From Asterias rubens (taxonomy: Eukaryota > Echinodermata > Asteroidea > Forcipulatida > Asteriidae), in the NCBI RefSeq assembly GCF_902459465.1, contig NC_047083.1, forward strand, positions 2,792,501 through 2,856,500: 64,000 nucleotides of DNA, in the 5' to 3' direction. This document shows positions 1 through 11,868 of the stretch, piece after piece. The stretch's first letter is position 1. Each line of letters begins with the position of its first letter. Below the pieces are notes generated by a model that worked only from the letters and a program-made list of their open reading frames with translations, had not been told where the DNA came from and searched no databases. The position numbers were made by a program, and so were the translations under genes.

Positions 1-29
1 TCAAATGATCATCCGCTGTGACTTTGAAC

Positions 30-140
30 GATTCAAAAATTATGCCAGGCTGTAATAAAGATACCATTTTGTTGAATGCATCTGCACAGTACACAGTCAA
101 CCCTCCTTCCGTCTGACCATTTAATTCCATCCGCTACGGT
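30..140 (-). repeat. Fragment of dispersed satellite-like repeat
   Basis: Contains the phrase CAACCCTCCTTCCGTCTGACC, related to the tandem array at about 31.7-32.2 kb (there in reverse complement) and to intronic copies at 15.2 and 39.5 kb. It sits in the intron after the last visible exon of the ACCS-like gene. The AG near base 48 on the minus strand belongs to this repeat, so I do not take it as the terminal exon. Confidence 0.45.
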
Positions 141-217
141 TTTAAAATGATAACCAATTTATTGTTCTTGAGTGTAGATCATGAGTGGATTATATTAATA
201 ATTTCTTTTTTACATAC

Positions 218-3200
218 CTAGTTCTAGAATGTCCAGCTTGCGAGCAAACACCACTCGGAACCATCCCCTTTCACTGCCTCCGTAGAGTAGAGACGGAGAG
301 AACTCGACACCTGCCTTGATTACCTTGTGATGGAACGCAATCTCAGCCTCTGCAGTACGTGCTGATAGGAACTGCAAAACGAAGCATTGAGATTAGACAG
401 ATTATAAAGTAAAACAAATGTTGTTTCGTAAAAAAAGGAATCTCTAATATAGAAAGAGATGATGCTCCTGGTAGACGATCCAAAAAGTTGTTAATTTCGT
501 TTTTACCCTCGCTTTTCAAACAACGTAAATTATTCTATCCACCATATTTTTTTTATAGACATAGATTATAATTCCTATTAAACAAAAAAAAAATAAATAA
601 ATAAGGGATTTACTTTCCCTGACAAACGATCTCCCTTAAACACATTAAAAAAAATGTTATGTGAAAAGAAAATTAACATACAACGTAACCGAACTATGAT
701 ACCAGTCTGAAACAAATCGGCCAAAACATAGAGCCCAGTGGAACTTGTCTTTTCCTAACTAGAAATGTCCATTTCCCGCAAACATAACTTTTTTTTTTTT
801 AATTTATATATATAAGGAGCAAAATGTGAACAACAGACATTGACATGGTCAATGAACAGAATGAAATTTGAACCAGAGTGAAGGATCTTAAGAGAAGAAC
901 GTTGATGGGCTAATCAAATGGTTAACTGCAGCTCAGATTTACCAGAAAAGAATAACAGAAAAAAACAAAGATATATGGTACCAACGAAACACTGAATTAT
1001 GTAAGAAGGAGGTGTCCATGCACACGGCATTTAAATGACATTGTGGTACAAAAGTGTTGGTAGAAATCACCCCCCCAGACACGAACACGGAGACTTGTCC
1101 TAAAAAGCAAACAATGTCATGTTTCTCTAACAAACGACGTACAAAAAGACTACATGGTACACACCTTTGAAAAATCAGCCCAAAGATAGAGCCCTGCGGG
1201 TCCACCGTGAAAGGGAACGCCAAGTTTTGTCAATCCCGTGGTGAAGTGATCAAAAGCTTCCTTTAGTCTTTTAACCGATGTCGGCAAAAAGACATCGGTA
1301 CACCAGTCTGCAATAAATCATGACAACTGTTTTTTAGATATAGCTTTATTGACAAATGACTTTACTTTAAAGAGAAATATTTCAAGAAGCGCTTAAGTTA
1401 CTCCTTGCATTGAGGTTCTATAGAAAGTCATCAATATATTTTAGCATTACTTGACAATTTTCATGCAAAAGCTTGCAAACATCCAATGAGTGGTTCAGCA
1501 GGAGATATGATTTTTTTCAAACATCAACTTCCTGTTTGAACTGGATATGCTGGAAGTTGGGACCAAACGGGGTCACACTTAGTACATAGTTTGTTTGGCT
1601 CTTAATCAAAGACATTTCAAATGATGTTTGAATTGTAAAAAGCACGTGGATTCGAGAGTTATAAACAAATATCAACCTGTATCTGACAGTAGCTTTGTCA
1701 TTATCCTTTGCCATCCCGTTGGAACAGGATGGAAATGTGCAATTGCATAAAGGGAACGAAAGACGTCCTCGTTCCAAGTGTAGTTCGCAGAGATTCGCAT
1801 TCCACCCATTGCTAGATCCTACGGATGGAGTGGGGAAGAATGGTGGAACAGCTGCATAAAGTATCATTGCTTTCACATGATGTTACAAAAATATACTCTG
1901 TGAACGCTATATTACTTTTAAGGATGGAAATTTGTGAAGTGATGATGATTTCAATTAATCTACACCACATGCAACGACTTGAAGGGAGACTAATCAATAC
2001 CTTGCTAAACGTCCAGATGAAGTGAACTTTCTGTAAGTCTGGTATCTCGTCTTCTTTGAACTGGAAGATGCTGTAGTGATCGATACCCTCTTCAAAAATG
2101 CAGTTCATGTAAACCTCGTCCAGAACTACGTGAAGATCGTACCTGTCAATGTTAAAAGAGGACACGTTAAAACCAAGCGACTTTGGCTTCGGCTTTGGCT
2201 GTCTGCGACAACGTTGTAGAATAAGCATTTTCAGCAAGCCAGCCATAGCCACTGCTCATAGGAACACAGAGCAATCGAAAAAAAAGAAGAACCAGGAATA
2301 AATAATTGTGACTAAAAAGGCCATGTCAAACGTAGACTTGCTTCAAGTCCCAATCCCTTGCCATGTTCAGAAAGCTGTTGTTTTGTGATGGTCTGCGTTG
2401 ATTCCTTACCTGTTCCGCACGCTCGGGACCACATTTTGACGGCATAGAAGCGCGCACTGTCGGCTTGTTTGCTGGGGGACCTCTCACACGAGGATGGGAC
2501 TTGAACCAAGTCTATGTCACACGAGGCAACACAGTTCTGGCAATCTCCTATAGAAGAACATCAGTCAGTTTCCACATGACTCTCTTAAATGACAGTGAAT
2601 TTTACAGCGAGAAGAGCGGTCTCTTGTGTTGCCAAAGTGTTTCGTTTGCATAAAGTGCAAATGGTTGCCTGAAAAAAAAATGCCGTTTGACATGGCCCTA
2701 CGACTTTCTGGTGTTGCTATTGGAGAAGCTTACTTACTTACCTGTTGGCAAACTTGAGTAAATCTAGAACCAGTTGCCTGCTGTAAACGTCTCCTAGTGG
2801 ATTGTTAGGGTTTACAAGAAAGAGGCCCTTGACAACAATTCCCTATATTTCGAAAGGACAAAAAAAACAAAAACATGTTCTTGTGTTAAAATAGTTATTG
2901 GGCCACACATCACCTAGACTTGTACAAGTCTGTCGCGGTGAGATAGTTGTGTCGAGGTGGTGGCATAATGATTCAGGTGTCCGCGATCTCCGCGATCGAC
3001 ACTAATCTCGCGAGATCACTGCTCTCGCGTGAAGCTGCAGGCTGCCTAGGGGAGTCTGCACGGAGCCCGATAGAGCAGTAGTTTCACCGGGCAATAATTC
3101 TCCCGAGAACACGGCCAGTGTAACGGGAATCGCGGGAGAGTCGGAACGCTATCACCACAACAGATCGAAAAGCAGATCGAAAAGCACTCTTTGAAGGACA

Positions 3201-6200
3201 ACTCTTTTTCGAGTGGTATTCCACTCTTTGAGATTGAACTCTGCGTCTTTTAGTGATTTTTCACTCTGTCCTGGAGTGAAACCTCTCTAAAATAAATGAA
3301 ATAACCACCACTCTTTTTGAAGAGCCATATGAGGGACAGCTCGAAATGTAAAGAGTGGTGTTTTTCACTCTTTTACACTTAGACAGCACAAGTCAGCACA
3401 TCGCGTGAAATTTGACTTTTAGATCAGTATTTCTAATGGAGTAATAATTTGTATACTATTATTAATGTTGTCCTTGTATATAACATTTTCTATAATTTTC
3501 TTTAATTTATTTAATATACATAAAACCTACCTCTTGTATTGCGGTCTTATACGCCTTCACAGCACGCTCAACAGTCAGTTCAAATGGCTTGGACTCACCA
3601 GATTTCGGCTGCATTAAAACAAAACAAAAATAAATAAAATGAATGACTTTGTTTTGAAACACTTAGTTTTACAGAAAAGTTGCACATTTTTGGGGGGGGG
3701 GGTTATAAAAAATAATAAAAAACAATTCGACGTATAAAAACCTACCTCGCTAGAAAGTGGGATCGGGACCACATTGACATCAAAACGGGTTTTGAGATTT
3801 CTGTGAATGCCGGAGTAAAATGGAGCAGGTAAAAGCACGGCCTCTGATGAGGGAAGATAACAAAATACTGGACGTTAACAACATGGTTGATGCCCCCCCC
3901 CCCCCCCCCCAACAAAAAAGAAAAAAAAAAAAAAAAAAAAAAAATCCCCTCAAACTATAGGTTTATTTCTGAGTGAGTAGGCACGCTTTGTACGATTCGT
4001 TGATGTAATACACGTACAGTTGATGAGTGGCGCTAGAAATGTCAAAGTTTGAAATCATAAAAATTTAGAAAGTTGAAAACGAATGGCGTTATTATGATTT
4101 CATAACTTCTTTGTTATCAGGAAATTGATAACTACTTTAACCCTTTCCCAAAGTGTATTGTATAGGCAGTACTTTTTCAAGTTTCATAAAAAAAAAAAGT
4201 AACAGAGAAAAGATACATTTGCACGCAATATTTTTTCGAGGAAAACGCAGTGTAAGCACTATATGTAATCCTCCCATACTGACAAACCTGTTAGTAGTGT
4301 GAGATCGATCATCGATTACACATGCTTGCATGACATCGAATACACAAACAGTGAATCAAACGCTCAATGAGAGATAAACTAACGAGAAATATTAAGTGCC
4401 ATTAGTTTCCCATAGGGAGTTTATAGGGACGTTGCCGTCTCGATATTTTCAAACTATCATTCCAACCATTTTCATTTAAAAAACAATGCCTTTTAACCAC
4501 CAAGGCGCGAAACCCGAGGGCAACACTCTCATTGAGTCTCAACTTCGTCCAGTTTTTACGGACTGTTGGCAAAGTTTACCTCCAGCGTCGCAGATGATAT
4601 GCCCGAAAGCCTCTAATCCTGCATCGGCGCCGTTCAAAACCACCATCTGATCAGAACAAAAAAGAGTCAAAAAGTTAGACAGAAAACACAGACTTCGGAT
4701 GGACGATTGAAGATAGCATTTGATATCCAAATAATTTTTGTTTAACTTGTCACTTTGTACAGATATTTGGCGCTGTAATGCTGCAATCTAAATACTTCCG
4801 GGTCAAACCTGATCCATTTACGGGTCAATATAGGGCCTAAATTATTTCTAGGTCAGGCTGAAGGTTTTTTAAATGAGGCTTCAACTCAGATTGGGCGTCA
4901 TTGTGGAATTTGATACCACTGAATCTACAAACATCTAGGTAGGTACACTAGGTAGCAAAATTATCTAGTTAACAAAATAATTGTAAGCACAAAAAACTGT
5001 TCTGGACACTATTGATAATTACTCAAAATAACATTGTGAGATCGGTTCCCTCTGATATGGCAAAGTTTTCCAGCAAGAAGTGATTTAATTTCAACGAATT
5101 TGATTTCGAGACCTCATTATTATCTTGCAACTTCGACGACCAACTGAGCTCAAGATAAACCAAGTGAGAAGACTGCCTTTGACAATGACCAATGTACAGT
5201 GTATTTAACGAGCAATGGAGAGCTGTTGAGAAACGGCTCACACTGAAGTAAACAGACTCGGGAGGTAATTTCTCACTCAAATTAAACGAGGCTTCAGCTT
5301 CAGCCTGTCATCAAAGCCGGTTTAAAGTCGGTCACGCGATGGTCTGATAAAGGCACACAAAATCACTGTGCAGCAAGGTTTCTTTTTCTTTCGTTATTTT
5401 CTTGCAACTTCGATGACTAATTGAGCTCAAATTCCCACAGGTTTGTTATTTTATGCAAAGTGCTTGGATACTCCAAGTGAGAATACTGGTCTTTGACAAC
5501 TATTACCAAACATGTCCAATGCCTTTAAATTTTAAGCAAACTCTGTCAAAAGCAAACAAAAATGCTGTACCTGTTTTGGATCAATTGGCATAACGGCTCT
5601 TGTTGTAGCTCGGAGGTATTTTGCGATGGCTTCTTTGAGCTCTGGAACACCTCCACGCTCAGAATACATAAACATGTCATCTTCCCAGGTCTCTGATCTC
5701 GTGCATTTCTGCATCTAGATATTAAAGGGGGAAAAGTTATTATGGGATTTGTCGAGTGTTTTATGCTGTCGGTTTTATGATAAAGAAATTCCTTGTTGCA
5801 ATAGTGCCCTAGAAATGTAAAAGTGTGAAAAACACAACTCTCTATACATTTTCGAGCTGTCCCTCAAATGGCTCTTCATAGTGGCGGTGATTCCACTCTT
5901 TTAGAGGGGTTTCACTCGAGGAAAGAGTGAAAAATCCCTCAAAAAAGATGTAAATCATTGGTCCCTTTTACACTTTCACCCCGGTTTATATGGGAAATCA
6001 GTCTCTGTCTGTTCTTGCTTTCCTCAATTAGATTAAAATTCTGGCAAAACAATGGGGGAAAACAGGCATTGCAAAAAGACAGAAAAATTACATGAGACAG
6101 CAAAAAATTTAAAATATTTTTGAACACATTAGCGTTTTTTTTTTTTGCATCCGAGTGAAATGTCGTCCATCCATCTAGTTAAAACGCAATTTTGTTTCCT

Positions 6201-8163
6201 GCTCACCCGAAACAACCCCTCTGCTCTGGGACATTACAGAATTCGTAAGAAAAATCAAATCGTCTAGGATCAAAGATTTATACATAAAACTTGCAGTCTA
6301 ATGATAATAGCTAAACATCCCTTCTGTCTAGAATTTCAAAAATGAACAAAACGAGTTCTTTCACAACTTGATAGAAGAACTTATGCATGAATAGTTTCTT
6401 AAGACGTCAGCGGGTTAGTGTCTGCTATGCGGTAACTGAATGAGTTCTTTCAAAACTGAACAAAACGAGTTCTTTCACAACAACTTGATAGAAGTCTCCT
6501 GACGATGACTAGAGCAAACTGACTCCGCGGCAGTGCAGTTAATTACGATCCTATAAGCTAAAGTAGTAGTCCAGTCTAATTTCCATACCATCCGCCCTGG
6601 TAATAGTCAATGAACAGGGCAGTTCTTTTCAGAACTGAGAAGTCTCCCGACCCTCCGATTATCTACTTCACGGCAGTAGAATAAAGCAAGACAGTTCCCT
6701 AAGAACAACTCTACTTGGCAAGTAGGTACACACATGGTGTAACCGCACAACAACTTTATAGAAAAACTTATGCATGAATACAGCGGGTTAGTGTCTGCTC
6801 GCGAAATCTGTGGCAAGGGGCGGGTTTCGCAAATAGTTTAGGACAAGTCTTATCTCGAGATCAGGACGAGTCCAAAATGACGTGGCGCTAAAAGAACAAA
6901 AACCAGTATTGGCTTTGATGTGTTTCTTTTAATATTCTTTTGACCATCCGAAGACCAATTAATCGAGTCAAAATGTTCACAGATTTGTTATTTTATACAC
7001 ATACTGAGAAAAAAAAACAAGTGAAAATACTGGTCAAAGGCCGTTCAATGCCTTTAAACATTAAGGGCAGTGGACACTATTGGTAATTTTCAAAGAATAG
7101 CCTTCACTGTTGGTGTATCTCAACATAAGCATAAAATAACGAACCTGTGAAAATTTGAGCTCAATCGGTCATCGAACTTGCGAGATAATAATGAAAGAAA
7201 AAAAATACCCTTGTCACACGAAGTTGTGTGCGTTTAGATGGTTGATTTCGAGACCTAAAGTTCTAAATCTGAGGTCTCGGAATCAAATTCGTGGAAAATT
7301 ACGTCTTTCTCTAAAACTATGGCACTTCAGAGGGAGCCGTTTTTCACAATGTTTTATACCATCAACCTCTCCCCGTTACTCGTCACCAAGAATGGTTTTA
7401 TGCCAATAATTATTTTGAGTGATTACCAATAGTGTCCACTGCCTTCAAATATTAAGGGTTTCTCGACGCGTCTGTTCTTACAGGCACCCCCTCATTGGCA
7501 GATTTATCGCTTATGGCAACTTTAATAACATTTAATAAATTACACTTACCTTTTCTCGAAGAACGTCGTACACCAGTCTGTTTTCAGATACATTCATTTT
7601 TACCCTCTGTAAAAAACGTACAAAAAATAAGGGCAATGTGACAACTATTATTATAATCCTATTACCAACTATGTTTTCAAGACTCTGGACACTATTGGAC
7701 ACTATTGGTAATTGTCAACGACTAGTCTTTTTACTTGTTGTATCTCAACATATGCATAAATTAACAAACCTGTGAACATTTGAGCTCAATCGGTCGTCGA
7801 AGTTGCGAGATACTAATGAAAGAAAAAAAACCTTGTCGCACCATGGTAAAAAGTTGTGTGCTTTCAGATGCTTGATTTCGAGACCTCAAATTCTAAATCT
7901 ACAAGCCGTTTTTCTCACAATGTTTTATACCATCATGGAGGAATATGATACCATCACCATTACTCGTTACCAAGTAAGGCTTGAGTAAAATAGTGTCCAC
8001 CGCTTTTAAGAAATAGTTTAACCTTTAAAAAGAAAACACTTACATCTTTGGAGCAGTCGCACTCACCGTTGCCCCCAAAACGCGCGCTCGCTATCATTGT
8101 TGTAATATTGTCTTCGTAGTCAAGCAAAGCCCGAATTCTCTTCGACAATTTGTTGGACGTCAT
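218..8163 (-). CDS. ACCS: ACC-synthase-like PLP-dependent aminotransferase (ACCS family), 3' end off window
   Basis: Coding exons in order: 8163-8044, 7606-7550, 5714-5571, 4646-4580, 3843-3746, 3608-3531, 2842-2742, 2142-2001, 1818-1677, 1307-1165, 371-218. All have GT/AG borders and matching phases and give 415 codons plus one base. Fold type I aminotransferase signatures appear in order: SENRL (Glu48), SERGGVPELKEAIAKYL, VVLNGADAG, LLPAPFYSG, NPNNPLG (Asn202), LDEVY (Asp230, Tyr233), FSK (PLP-binding Lys269) and RGWFRVVFA (Arg403). These fit ACC synthase-type enzymes in order and nearly in numbering. The residue aligned with plant ACC synthase Tyr85 appears to be Arg79, so true ACC synthesis is doubtful; vertebrate relatives are not regarded as ethylene-pathway enzymes. 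The protein is probably cytosolic: no signal peptide or membrane segment is seen. The start is the ATG at 8163. The last visible exon ends in phase 1, so a short terminal exon lies left of base 1. Confidence 0.9.
2931..3163. repeat. Foldback element, family F (GTCTGTCGCGGTGA ends)
   Basis: It starts TCTGTCGCGGTGAGATAG and ends near GGAACGCTATCACC, with a core rich in CTCGCGAGA and CTGCTCTCGCG. A second copy at 33.36-33.97 kb is split by another element. It lies in the ACCS intron between the exons at 3531 and 2842. Confidence 0.6.
3166..3405. repeat. Foldback repeat rich in CACTCTTT/AAAGAGTG
   Basis: It carries opposed AAAGAGTGG and CCACTCTTT words, plus GAAGAGCCATATGAGGGACAG. A related reverse copy lies at 5805-5950 (CTGTCCCTCAAATGGCTCTTC). 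Intronic. Confidence 0.5.
3893..3943. repeat. Low-complexity C-run followed by A-run
   Basis: About 17 consecutive C, then an A-rich tract, in the ACCS intron upstream of the exon at 3746-3843. A simple repeat prone to length error. Confidence 0.9.
5002..5210 (-). repeat. Family A foldback element, internally deleted copy
   Basis: Begins TGGACACTATTGATAATTACTC, then the ACATTGTGAGA..GGTTCCCTCTGA and GACGACCAACTGAGCTC modules seen in full copies. Intronic in the ACCS gene. Confidence 0.65.
5395..5531 (-). repeat. Family A fragment
   Basis: Half-element with the module CTTCGATGACTAATTGAGC and an end reading GTCCAATGCCTTTAAA. It ends about 40 bp from the donor side of the ACCS exon at 5571-5714. 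Confidence 0.6.
5805..5950. repeat. Foldback repeat rich in CACTCTTT, second copy
   Basis: Shares GAGCTGTCCCTCAAATGGCT with the reverse complement of the 3166-3405 copy. Intronic in the ACCS gene. Confidence 0.5.
6592..6840. repeat. Family J repeat (CAGTTCTTTTCAGAACTGAG)
   Basis: Contains the hairpin CAGTTCTTTTCAGAACTG and the words TACTTGGCAAGTAG and GGTGTAACCGCA, shared with 26.9, 31.5, 36.9, 38.7 and 54.2 kb. Intronic in the ACCS gene. Confidence 0.5.
6915..7057 (-). repeat. Family A fragment abutting a full copy
   Basis: Half-element ending GTTCAATGCCTTTAAAC directly before the full-length copy at 7063. Confidence 0.5.
7063..7447 (+). repeat. Family A foldback element (MITE-like), full-length
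   Basis: Terminal inverted repeats GGCAGTGGACACTATTGG and CCAATAGTGTCCACTGCC enclose about 385 bp. The central near-palindrome GAGACC..GAGGTCTC pairs with itself. The short frames it contains are not genes. Intronic in the ACCS gene. Confidence 0.85.
7681..8008 (+). repeat. Family A foldback element, partial
   Basis: Starts with a doubled GGACACTATT and ends TAGTGTCCACCGC; the central palindrome is shortened. It lies in the first ACCS intron, 36 bp from the exon 1 donor. Confidence 0.75.
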
Positions 8164-8743
8164 TTCTTTTTGCTAGAAGACTAGGGTAAAAGGCCACTTC
8201 CTTGTTAAGTTCTACGACCTCTGTAAGACAGGTACTCGCTTTACAGCAAGAGTGATTTTCTGAGCCACCCAACCAAGCTAGCAAAAGACTAGCAGCTCAT
8301 GAATATGTATCTTTCGTCAGACCTATCAGACAACACAGGCTGTGCATGGAATACCACATAAATAACGCATGTGCTGCGGTTTGAATGGTACAGCTAGGGT
8401 TAAGAATCTTTACTCTTCAATTCAATTCAGTGCAAATTGAAAAGAATTTAATTGAAAAGGCCCAATGGACAGCCACATATCTCACATCTTCCCACTACCC
8501 CTCCCCGAGAAAGAATCAAATAACTTAATCCGGTCCAGGGTCCAGTCCAAGTCTTCGGAGAAAAAAGAAAAAAAGAAAGAAAAAGGAAGCAAGAAGACGA
8601 TCTTCCAGGAAAATGACTTGACTATTTTCATTTCTTAGAATCAACGAAGTGAAATAAATTGAACAAATGCAGTAGGGGCTCATTGATGTCTTGCAAGGAC
8701 GTGGGCATTCCAGGGGGAGGCGGTTGGGGTGATCGGAGTCTTC

Positions 8744-8998
8744 AAGGCAGGGCCTTTTGCCTTACCACACTACGAACAAATCTCCGTGTTAGACACGGGT
8801 CTGACACGGCTAGCTAGTGAACAGTTTTTCACACTTCAACATTTCAACACGGCACTGAGAGCGCTTGAAAACTTCGTTTCGAAACTAAAGGCCTTTTCAC
8901 ACTACAACAAGTCTTCGTGTTGGACACGGGTCCGAAACCATTTTCACACTGCAACATTTCAACACTGCACTGAACCGTATAAGCGCTTAGGCCAAAAA
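8744..8998 (+). repeat. Imperfect direct duplication of about 110-145 bp
   Basis: Units at about 8744-8888 and 8890-8998 share CACACTACRAMAA, GTGTTRGACACGGGTC and TTTCACACTKCAACATTTC in the same order. The 101-codon frame across it follows the duplication and resembles no protein I know. Confidence 0.6.
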
Positions 8999-9284
8999 TT
9001 GTTTTTGCTTGGGTCGGTCGGTCGATTACTATGATTTTTGTTTGAGATGTCAAAGAATGCCCAAACTGCAAAAACATTTCAAGAAAGATCTGGTTGTCAA
9101 ACAAGCAAGGTATTTCATCCTAAACATCTCGCTTCAAGCGCTCTTTTTGCGTCTTTATTTTGGCAAATTCCTATAAAAACAATTTCCAAGTCATTTCATT
9201 CACCATTTTTTTTCGTCCGTTCAATACACGTGCGATACCATAATATTGGAAAAATATTACCCGTGTAAAAAGATCAGGACGTGA

Positions 9285-9515
9285 AAGTGATTTGACGTCT
9301 AAAGAACATTATATATTTTTTGGTCAACACCAGCGTCTATATTTTGCCACAATACTGGCGTCGAAATGAGGCTGACTCAACGGCAGCATTGACGTTGATA
9401 CTGACGTCCGTTTGACGTAAACACGCCGGGTGAAACAAGTCGATTCAACGTCAGGCTTTGGCGTCCATACAACGTTTCCATCGCCATCGTCTGACGCTTT
9501 AATGACGTTGATATT
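9285..9515. repeat. TGACGT-rich block
   Basis: TGACGT occurs five times on the plus strand and once reversed (ACGTCA) in about 230 bp. It could be a decayed short tandem repeat or a cluster of ATF/CREB-type sites about 1.2 kb upstream of the ACCS start. Confidence 0.45.
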
Positions 9516-9695
9516 ATGCTGTGTGGGAGTTCACTATTAGTTCAAGAAAAATGCAACACAGGGTGTCCCCGTTGCCTTCCACCGGGATCCGCCGCTGTAG
9601 TGTATACCCTTAGATCATGCTTAGATCAAATCGAAAGACAAATACTTCTATTTAATTTTTATTTATTTTGTTTATTCCCCTCGAAAAAAAATACC

Positions 9696-9696
<1 letters not shown>

Positions 9697-9735
<39 letters not shown>

Positions 9736-9790
9736 ACATTTGTAAAGTGCCTAATGCAAAAGCCTCTAAGCGCATTAAAGAAACAATAAA
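9697..9790 (+). repeat. (AAT)n microsatellite with SINE-like flank
   Basis: About 12 ATA/AAT units, then ATGAGACATTTGTAAAGTGCC, similar in style to the 3' tails of SINEs elsewhere in the window. Confidence 0.7.
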
Positions 9791-11380
9791 ATAAACAATT
9801 AGCTACAATCCAGCCAATCACATCAACAATTTCTAATTATAAAGCAATCAACACTATACAGTTAAAAAACCATGATATCAATTAAATTGATATTAAAAAA
9901 TAGAAGATTTATATAAACAAATTCAGTTAATATCCCAACAAACCACAGTCTCCCATATAAACACCTTTTTTAATATGTTGATTTCTCTATACCAATGAAA
10001 AAACTTTTAAACAGTAGCCAAGCGACGCTAATGTGATGCGTTTTGGTAAATTCATTCAGCCTCAATACCTCGTGAAATACTGTGTGCTTAAAATTGAAGT
10101 TTGTGAAACTGTTTCCAAAATACAAAGACGATGCACCTGTATCTATACAACAGGGAACGACTGGCATAATATTTGCAAGTCATCTCGAAATAAAAGTGGA
10201 CGCTCTTGAACTGTGCGACTCAAGTAACATCGTCAACGAGCAAAACTATAAATCCCTGCAATAATGGTAGGCAACTTCCCCTCGAAATCCCGGCCAAATT
10301 ACGGGAGTTTACATTCCCCTATCTGCGGTTCTTTGTGTTTCAATTTGTTCACAAGAATTGCATCCGAAGTTCTTGTATCTAGAAGAAAGTGTTTGAACCT
10401 CCAGTTTACTTTCCTTACAAAGGATAACAAAGTAATCAACCAACTACAAAGTACTGACAGTTATGTGCAATTTCGACATTACATGATCACCTTTTTTTCA
10501 TTCACAATTTGTTTAATATAAAACAAGTGATTAATTTACTCTCCAGAAAGAATGAACTATAACCCAAGAGTATCGAAATTTCTTTGAATTTTCGTCGCGA
10601 AATGTTGTCACTTTGCCGCGTATCCTTTATTTTTTACCATGAGTTATACTCAGTGTGATAAAAAAAAAAAAAAAAAAATTCCCCTTTGACAAAATCAGTA
10701 GTCTGGCAAGATTCTGATAGCGCCCTCTTTTGATATCGCCCTCTTTTAAATTCCCATGTGTATTTTCCATAATGGGATGGGGGAGTGAATCAACAATACA
10801 GATTCCTTATGTCACTGGCAGAGGTTCAAATCCCCATAAAGCAAATAAATTCACCCAAAACCATCAGCAGATTATATAAAAGATAGAGCAAAAACATTAC
10901 AATTCTATAAATTTCAATACAATTCAATAAAATGCAACTATTACCAAACCAAACGGTTTGAAGATTATATTAAGAGCAAAAAATTCAATAATAAATAAAA
11001 TGCAAAATTTCAATAAATTTCCATATGTTATCAATACAAATTTGATTTGATCATTAGACACATTCAAGTTTAGAACTCTTTGTCGAATTTTTACTAGCTT
11101 TATTGATCTCTCACAGATGAGTGACTAATCCAATGCGCTAATCCGATCGAATGAAAACTTTCAGGGCAGGCTCAACGACCAGGAGCACCATTCCGACAAA
11201 ACCTGGTCGGAGCCTGTCCATGAACAGACCAGAACAAATTGCTACTACTGTTTGTCCACTGCGTTTGCATACATTTTGAGCCAAGTCGGCAACATTTGTT
11301 AGAACGAAGTGAGAACGAATTCGGTGTGATGGGCGGGGCTACACGCAAGATGACGCGGCAATCTGGCTAGCAAAGCCAAA

Positions 11381-11491
11381 GCTACTCCTAAAGTCGAGCA
11401 GAGTGAACTGTTCGGAACGTCGAGACATCGGCTCTTTCAGAGCCCTCCCTAAAAAGAGATATTATTCATGGTAGTACCCGCAAGTTTACTA
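11381..11491 (+). repeat. Foldback element with histone-type 3' stem-loop, copy 1 (truncated)
   Basis: Carries GGCTCTTTCAGAGCC at 11430-11444, with a 6-bp stem and a loop one T shorter than the histone consensus. It ends GGTAGTACCCGCAAGTTTAC, matching the terminal repeat of the 53.1 kb copy. The left terminal repeat is missing. Confidence 0.6.
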
Positions 11492-11868
11492 TAAGTTACT
11501 TCTCATTATGGTATAATATGGTTTAAAAATTGTCAGGCTACTTTTTTAATCAAAATTGTCCGATTTTTCCAAGGCGCACAAAATCGGAAATCAGACTTAA
11601 AATATGGAGAGTATCATGTCTGTATCCATATGATAATAGGCAGCTCTTTATAAAAAAAAGACACGTGAATCCTGAGTAAGATGAAAAAAGGCAGAGAGGA
11701 CCGCCTCATACGACGCATAAATTTACATAATTATAGAGCTACACAAAAAAATATACCTTTGTGACAGTGTATTAAAAGTGCAATAGAATTCAAGAATACT
11801 TGCAGAATAAATGTTTGAAGTGATTTGTGCATTTTGACTTCTTGTGGGAGTAATTCTCAAAACCAGCT

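Larger units (their letters stand above)
8164..11868. other. Intergenic region between ACCS-like and first Ldh_2 gene, no gene seen
   Basis: It holds the ACCS promoter side (left) and the 3' flank of the Ldh_2 minus-strand gene (right). I see no exon with good splice borders. Recognisable content is listed separately: a duplication at 8.7-9.0 kb, a TGACGT-rich block at 9.3-9.5 kb, an AAT microsatellite at 9.7 kb and a histone-stem-loop repeat at 11.4 kb. The 9.8-11.1 kb stretch is AT-rich and featureless. Confidence 0.6.

Noticed and set aside
1..48. Possible terminal exon of the ACCS-like gene at a TTACAG on the minus strand
   Set aside because: It reads only AWHNF before a stop and lies in a satellite-like repeat also found at 15.3 kb.
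7155..7409. Recurrent 60-90 codon frames with [15 protein letters not shown] ends (7.2, 28.7, 31.0, 37.7, 48.2, 52.3, 57.0 kb)
   Set aside because: All are translations of family A foldback elements, in either orientation, with no start context or splice support.
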